From positions 106,864-170,863 of the forward strand of contig WRMC01000003.1 in the NCBI GenBank assembly GCA_009777335.1: DNA of 64,000 nt, written 5' to 3'. A program made the translations under genes and the position numbers. The first letter of the stretch is position 1. Every line of letters starts with the position of its first letter. The notes under the pieces are model-generated. The model had not been told where the DNA came from. It ran no database searches and was given only the letters and a program-made list of their open reading frames with translations. Shown piece after piece: positions 60,389-64,000 of the stretch. The DNA comes from Treponema sp. (GTDB lineage: Bacteria; Spirochaetota; Spirochaetia; Treponematales; Breznakiellaceae).

Positions 60389-60432
60389 GAGAACGGCGCC
60401 GGGGAACCCCAGGGTAGTCCCCGGCCATTATA

Positions 60433-60466
60433 GAGCCTGATCGCCAACGGTCAGGCTCTCTTTTTC
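60433..60466 (+). terminator. Rho-independent terminator after ppdK
   Basis: GAGCCTGA (60433-60440), a 10-base loop, TCAGGCTC (60451-60458), then TCTTTTT. It lies 45 bases after the ppdK stop and just before the ribosome site of the next gene. Confidence 0.85.
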
Positions 60467-60479
60467 AACGGAGGTTAAC

Positions 60480-61634
60480 ATGGAATACGTAGATTTTGGA
60501 AAAACAGGCCATAAGGTCTCCCGCCTGGGGATGGGCTGCATGAGGCTCCCCTCCTACGAGAAGGATGGAAAAACCATCTTTGATGAAGAAAAGGGCATAG
60601 CCCTGATCCAAAGGGCCATAGAGCTGGGGGTCAATTATTTTGATACCGCCCCCTTCTACTGCGACCGGATGAGCGAGGTAATCCTGGGAAAGGCCCTTCA
60701 GGGGGGCCGCCGGGAAAAGATCCTCCTTTCTACCAAGTGCCCCATGGAGAGCGGCACCGGTGACGACTATCAGAAAAACCTGGAGGGCTCCCTTAAGCAG
60801 CTGGGGACCTCCCATATAGATTTTTATCACTTCTGGGGGATCTCCCTCAAAACCTTTGTCGAAAAGGTGGCCGTTAAAGGCGGAGCCCTCGAGCGGGCCC
60901 AAAAGCTTAAAGAAGAGGGCCTCATTAAGCATATCTCCTTTTCATTCCACGACCGGGATGCCAAAGAAAAAGAAGGGGATAACTTAAAGGAGATTTTAAA
61001 GAAGGGTGAGGGGATCCTCGAAACTGTCCTGGTCCAGTACAACCTGATGGACCGGGTAAAGGAAGAGGGCATAGCCCTGGCCCACCAAATGGGTCTGGGA
61101 ACCGTCATCATGGGCCCCGTGGGAGGCGGCCGTCTTGGGGCCCCCAGCAAGGCCATCATGGACATGCTCCCCGGCAAGGTGGCGAGCACCGCAGAACTAG
61201 CCCTTCGCTTTGTTCTGGCCAACCAGAATGTCAACATCGCCCTTTCGGGGGTAAGCACCATAGAGCAGCTGGAAGAAAACGTCCGGGTCACCAGCAACAC
61301 CTCGGCCCTTAGCCAGGAGGAACTCCAGCGCATCGATGCGATGATGGAAGAAAACAAGCGCCTGGCGGAACTCTACTGCACCGGCTGTAACTACTGCATG
61401 CCCTGTCCGGCCAACATCAACATTCCCGCCATCTTTGGGATGATGAACAACCACCGGGTCTACGGGCTGACCCAGCACGCCGAGCGGGAGTACAACTCCA
61501 TAGGCAAGAATCCCTGGATGAAGTTTGAGAACGCTTCGGTCTGTACCGACTGCGGGGCCTGCGAGACCAAGTGCCCCCAGAGCATACCCATCCGGGAGCA
61601 GCTGAAAGAGACCCACTCAACCCTGGCAAAATGA
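60480..61634 (+). CDS. Aldo/keto reductase with C-terminal 4Fe-4S region (2)
   Basis: 384 residues, paralogue of the protein at 37903. The barrel begins K-T-G-H-K-V-S-R-L-G-M-G-C-M-R and has F-D-T-A-P-F-Y. The C-terminus has C-T-G-C-N-Y-C-M-P-C-P and C-T-D-C-G-A-C-E-T-K-C-P, two ferredoxin-like clusters. Probably an NAD(P)H- or ferredoxin-linked oxidoreductase of unknown substrate. The ATG follows GGAGG. It is followed 7 bases later by the transporter gene. Confidence 0.9.
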   Translation: MEYVDFGKTGHKVSRLGMGCMRLPSYEKDGKTIFDEEKGIALIQRAIELGVNYFDTAPFYCDRMSEVILGKALQGGRREKILLSTKCPMESGTGDDYQKNLEGSLKQLGTSHIDFYHFWGISLKTFVEKVAVKGGALERAQKLKEEGLIKHISFSFHDRDAKEKEGDNLKEILKKGEGILETVLVQYNLMDRVKEEGIALAHQMGLGTVIMGPVGGGRLGAPSKAIMDMLPGKVASTAELALRFVLANQNVNIALSGVSTIEQLEENVRVTSNTSALSQEELQRIDAMMEENKRLAELYCTGCNYCMPCPANINIPAIFGMMNNHRVYGLTQHAEREYNSIGKNPWMKFENASVCTDCGACETKCPQSIPIREQLKETHSTLAK

Positions 61635-61641
61635 GCAGGAG

Positions 61642-62877
61642 TTGAGCAGCCTCGTAAGCACCCTTAAGGGCCTTAGGGGTAACGCCCGGGTCTGTGTGTA
61701 TACCGAGCCCCTCTGGGGGCTCTCGATGAACCTCTGCCTTCCCTATGCCTCGGTATACATGCTGGCCCTGGGCCTCCGGGACAGCCAGCTGGGCCTGGTG
61801 GCCACGGTCTATATGCTCTCCCAGGTGGTCTGGGCCTTTCTGTCGGGGCCCATCACCGACAAGATGGGCCGCCGGCGGGTGACCCCCATCTTTGACTTCC
61901 TGGGCTGGTGCATCCCCTGCCTCATCTGGTGGCGGGCCGAGAGCTTTTGGTTCTTCTTTGTGGCCGCCCTCCTCAATGGGATGATGCAGATCCCCAGTAA
62001 TTCCTGGACCTGCCTCTTAATCGAAGACTCGGACCTCGAGAAGATCCCGGGGATCAACTCCCTGGTGATGGTGGCCGGGCAGCTCTCGGTCTTTTTCGCC
62101 CCCATCTCGGCGGTCCTGTTTTCCCGCCTGACCCTGGTCCCGGCCATCCGCATCCTCTATTTGAATGCCTTTGTCATCATGACCACCAAGACCCTGCTCC
62201 TCTATATCTTTACCCGGGAAACCAGGATGGGCCTCCAGAGGATGGAAGAAACCCGGGGTAAGAGCCTCTTGTCCCTCTCCCTGGGCTATAGGGGGGTCCT
62301 GCGCCAGATGCTCTCCAGCCCCCCAACCCTCTTTGCCCTCTTCGTGAATGTCCTGGCCGGCATTGTGGCCATGATCAACGGCACCTTTTGGCAGGTCATC
62401 GTGAGCCAAAAACTCCTGGTTCCCGATTATCTATTGCCGGCCTTTCCCATTCTGCGCTCCGTGGTAAGCATAGTCTTTTTATTCATCGTGGCGCCCCACG
62501 TAAAAACCGATTCCCTTAAAAAACCCCTTTTATTGGGAATAGCCTGCTGCATCCTGGGCCAGAGCCTTCTGATCCTGACTCCCTTGGAAGACCCCCTGCG
62601 TTACCTCGTCCTGGGAATCTCCCTCACCTTTGACAGCCTGGGCTCTTCATTCATGTTCATGCTGGCCCTCTCGTTCATGGCCCTCAACGTCAACCCCAAC
62701 GAGCGGGCCCGGGTCCAGGCCATCCTCTACATGGTCACCATGGCCGCCACCGCCCCCTTCGGCATCATAGGCGGCCTCCTCTCAAGTGTCTCCCGAAATC
62801 TACCCTTTGTGCTGAATATAGTATTGTTAATAATAGGGTTTGCTGTAACTTGTGTATATTATAGGAAACGAGAATAA
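61642..62877 (+). CDS. Major facilitator superfamily transporter
   Basis: 411 residues with about twelve hydrophobic segments. G-P-I-T-D-K-M-G-R-R-R is the loop 2-3 motif of MFS proteins (G-x-x-x-D-K-x-G-R-R). Substrate cannot be told. TTG 61642 is the only start near the aldo/keto reductase stop and its AGGAG abuts it, so the start is uncertain; a downstream start would cut into the first helix. Likely one operon with the reductase. Confidence 0.85.
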   Translation: MSSLVSTLKGLRGNARVCVYTEPLWGLSMNLCLPYASVYMLALGLRDSQLGLVATVYMLSQVVWAFLSGPITDKMGRRRVTPIFDFLGWCIPCLIWWRAESFWFFFVAALLNGMMQIPSNSWTCLLIEDSDLEKIPGINSLVMVAGQLSVFFAPISAVLFSRLTLVPAIRILYLNAFVIMTTKTLLLYIFTRETRMGLQRMEETRGKSLLSLSLGYRGVLRQMLSSPPTLFALFVNVLAGIVAMINGTFWQVIVSQKLLVPDYLLPAFPILRSVVSIVFLFIVAPHVKTDSLKKPLLLGIACCILGQSLLILTPLEDPLRYLVLGISLTFDSLGSSFMFMLALSFMALNVNPNERARVQAILYMVTMAATAPFGIIGGLLSSVSRNLPFVLNIVLLIIGFAVTCVYYRKRE

Positions 62878-62886
62878 AGCTAGGAT

Positions 62887-63158
62887 TGATCTCGCCACTT
62901 ATTTTTTCTAACCCCAAGAGGGGTGGGTGCCGCTCAGGTCTAGGAATTGAGATGAACCCGCCTACGGAGCCCCCGGCACCCAGTCTCTTGTATTTTTCCA
63001 TTGCGTTCAGCTTTCCTCGCACATACTGGATGCCGGAGATTCCTTCATTATCCTATTCTGCTCTACTCGAGGTCTCCTACGACGGGGAATTCCCAGATAT
63101 TCCTAGCCCCAAGCAACCCCCACCCCTCCCGTGTTTGCCCATTCGTGTGGCGAGATCA
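62887..63158 (+). mobile_element. Element M2 (MITE-like, 272 bp)
   Basis: Perfect 12-bp terminal inverted repeats TGATCTCGCCAC (62887-62898) and GTGGCGAGATCA (63147-63158). Compared with M1 one base differs in each arm and the two changes compensate. Nested inner repeat GAGGGGTGGG (62918-62927) with CCCACCCCTC (63119-63128). The interior matches M1 over ~230 bp without length change. Confidence 0.7.
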
Positions 63159-63354
63159 AACCGAATTTCCTGGTGGTAAAGCAATATTTACTCTACACCT
63201 ATGGGTAAGAGATGATTACTGCGTATGGTGATAGCCCAGGATGATGACCATTTCATTGGAGGCTTTTTAGGGCTCAGCGCAGAGTGTCTGACACCCTTGT
63301 CGTCATCATCTAAAATTTTTTTTCCCCATCACACATGTAGGATTGATTATTAAA

Positions 63355-63559
63355 GGCTCTTCTCAATCCAACCGCGCATTACTTGCTCAGCTGGAGCAAA
63401 AAATGCTCCTGGCGGCGATTTCGGCCTGGCCACACAACTTAGTTTAATGTAAAACTATTTAATCTTTATACGCATTGATTATGTCACCAGATGTGTGGCC
63501 CGGACGCTGGAGCCGCTAGGGGCATGTTTTTGTCCAGCGGTGAAGGGATAATGAGGTCT
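63355..63559 (+). repeat. Structured interspersed repeat R3 (candidate RNA element)
   Basis: Same borders as R1 and R2. P3 GGCCACACA (63428-63436) with TGTGTGGCC (63492-63500). In P2, ATGCTCC pairs with GGGGCAT where R1 and R2 have ATGGTCC with GGGCCAT, a G-C to C-G double change that keeps pairing. It is the right-hand part of the composite unit. Confidence 0.7.
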
Positions 63560-63656
63560 AGTATTGAGTTGGGTGTGGCGAGATCAATCCTAGAAATAAA
63601 TTCATCATTTTTCCCAAAATTTCGAAGTATTTTGCATCTCCGTGCCGTATAGGTAT

Positions 63657-64000
63657 ATGCAAGCAGAAACGACTCATATATCTTGGCATTCCGCCTTCAT
63701 TGAGGCCATTAGGATGACCTTCAAAAGTTACCCGGATGCCTTCGAAATTCTCCCCGAGTTCCAGCTATCCAAGGCTCCCCTAAAGATAGACTGCGTAATC
63801 ATCAAGAAAGTAAAGGAGGTGGAGATAAGCGCTTCTCTGGCTTCAGGGTTCAGGGGAGTTAACCTCATCGAGTACAAGAGTCCCACCGACTATGTCTCGG
63901 TGGAGGACTACTACAAGGTCTATGGCTATGCCTGCCTCTATAGGGCCCAGGAGAGGGTCCCCTTTAAGGACCTGTCCCTCACCTTCATAGAAAGCCGGGA
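63657..64000 (+). CDS. PD-(D/E)XK-like hypothetical protein, 5' part (cut by window end)
   Basis: 114 codons are visible from ATG 63657 and the frame is open at the window end. I-D-C-V-I-I-K-K followed by N-L-I-E-Y-K-S-P fits the D...E-x-K core of restriction-endonuclease-like folds, and Y-Y-K-V-Y-G-Y-A-C-L-Y resembles a widespread uncharacterised family in Firmicutes and spirochaetes. A nuclease function is inferred only from fold motifs. No clear ribosome site precedes it. It lies 63 bases after the composite repeat unit. Confidence 0.6.
   Translation, partial: MQAETTHISWHSAFIEAIRMTFKSYPDAFEILPEFQLSKAPLKIDCVIIKKVKEVEISASLASGFRGVNLIEYKSPTDYVSVEDYYKVYGYACLYRAQERVPFKDLSLTFIESR

Larger units (their letters stand above)
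62880..63593. mobile_element. Composite M2-R3 unit bounded by 19-bp inverted repeats
   Basis: CTAGGATTGATCTCGCCAC (62880-62898) and GTGGCGAGATCAATCCTAG (63575-63593) are exact reverse complements. The inner M2 end GTGGCGAGATCA (63147-63158) is a third copy of the 12-bp terminus. The 714-bp unit looks like a non-autonomous mobile or once-mobile unit carrying R3. Confidence 0.6.
62878..63656. other. Gene-free repeat locus 4
   Basis: 779 bases. M2 (62887-63158) is followed by a spacer with TCTGACACCC and TAGGATTGATTATTAAAGG and then repeat R3. The whole block is bounded by a perfect 19-bp inverted repeat at 62880-62898 and 63575-63593. No gene is convincing; short open frames here are not conserved in a coding manner. 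Confidence 0.75.

Noticed and set aside
62886..63179. Proline-rich open frame through M2, also open in M1 (31363-31632)
   Set aside because: Codon by codon, about ten of fourteen differences change the amino acid, there is no ribosome site, and start and stop lie in the terminal repeats. It is better explained as non-coding.

Overview
The window is GC-rich, densely packed bacterial chromosome. The gene set points to an anaerobic or microaerophilic spirochaete, most likely a Treponema-like lineage. Pointers are two methyl-accepting chemotaxis proteins, an HD-GYP response regulator, bacteriohemerythrins, a rubrerythrin/PerR/Feo cluster in place of visible catalase or superoxide dismutase, pyruvate phosphate dikinase, a GH57 branching enzyme beside a DUF4912 protein, tandem signal peptidases and several lipid- or envelope-directed proteins. 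The taxonomic call is inferred from protein resemblance, not from a marker alignment. No rRNA, tRNA, CRISPR array, integrase or complete insertion sequence was found.

Layout. 1-9.8 kb: end of a galactokinase, surE, a TPR protein and a large NHL/TPR surface protein, a hemerythrin, the thiI-cysteine desulfurase pair, the bifunctional threonine-pathway enzyme thrA and a second hemerythrin. 9.9-12.6 kb: a glycerol-1-phosphate-dehydrogenase-like protein divergent from an aminotransferase. 12.6-13.3 kb: a gene-free repeat locus. 13.3-20.6 kb: hisS, a chemoreceptor, a NeuB-like synthase, a small CxxC protein, an FMN dehydrogenase, yebC and ruvC. 20.6-25.4 kb: an oxygen and iron defence island (two rubrerythrins, a ferredoxin-like and a rubredoxin-like protein, PerR, FeoB, FeoA) with recognisable promoters and inverted-repeat operators. 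25.4-30.8 kb: murE, nitroreductase, an OmpA-type protein, a lipid kinase and MgtC. 30.8-31.7 kb: a second repeat locus. 31.7-40.9 kb: an aconitase-family hydratase, the HD-GYP/chemoreceptor pair, a TrpR-type regulator with a HAD phosphatase, and an aldo/keto reductase-eda-kdgK operon (lower Entner-Doudoroff or KDG use). 40.9-56.5 kb: envelope proteins, cytidine deaminase, an HTH-EIIA fusion, a pseudouridine synthase, DUF4912/GH57, smpB, a PEGA/formylglycine-type protein, two signal peptidases, a HemW-like radical SAM protein and a DEAH helicase. 56.5-57.1 kb: a third repeat locus. 57.2-62.9 kb: pyruvate phosphate dikinase with a histone-H1-like tail, a second ferredoxin-type aldo/keto reductase and an MFS transporter. 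62.9-63.6 kb: a fourth repeat locus, then the start of a PD-(D/E)XK-like protein cut by the window end.

The most unusual content is in the four gene-free loci. They hold six copies (R1-R6) of a structured repeat whose stems are preserved by compensatory base changes, always with a bulged G at the same place, and whose wobble pairs are G-U on only one strand. That is the signature of a structured RNA or single-stranded DNA element. They also hold two copies (M1, M2) of a 272-274 bp element with 12-bp terminal inverted repeats, placed in the same order and orientation relative to an R copy, and a 63-bp palindrome-bearing tandem repeat. At one locus an M copy and an R copy are bounded together by a perfect 19-bp inverted repeat. 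I did not recognise this family.

A second pattern is regulatory. Several genes without a Shine-Dalgarno sequence have a good sigma-70-type promoter whose -10 box ends only 5-8 bases before the start codon, which predicts leaderless mRNAs.
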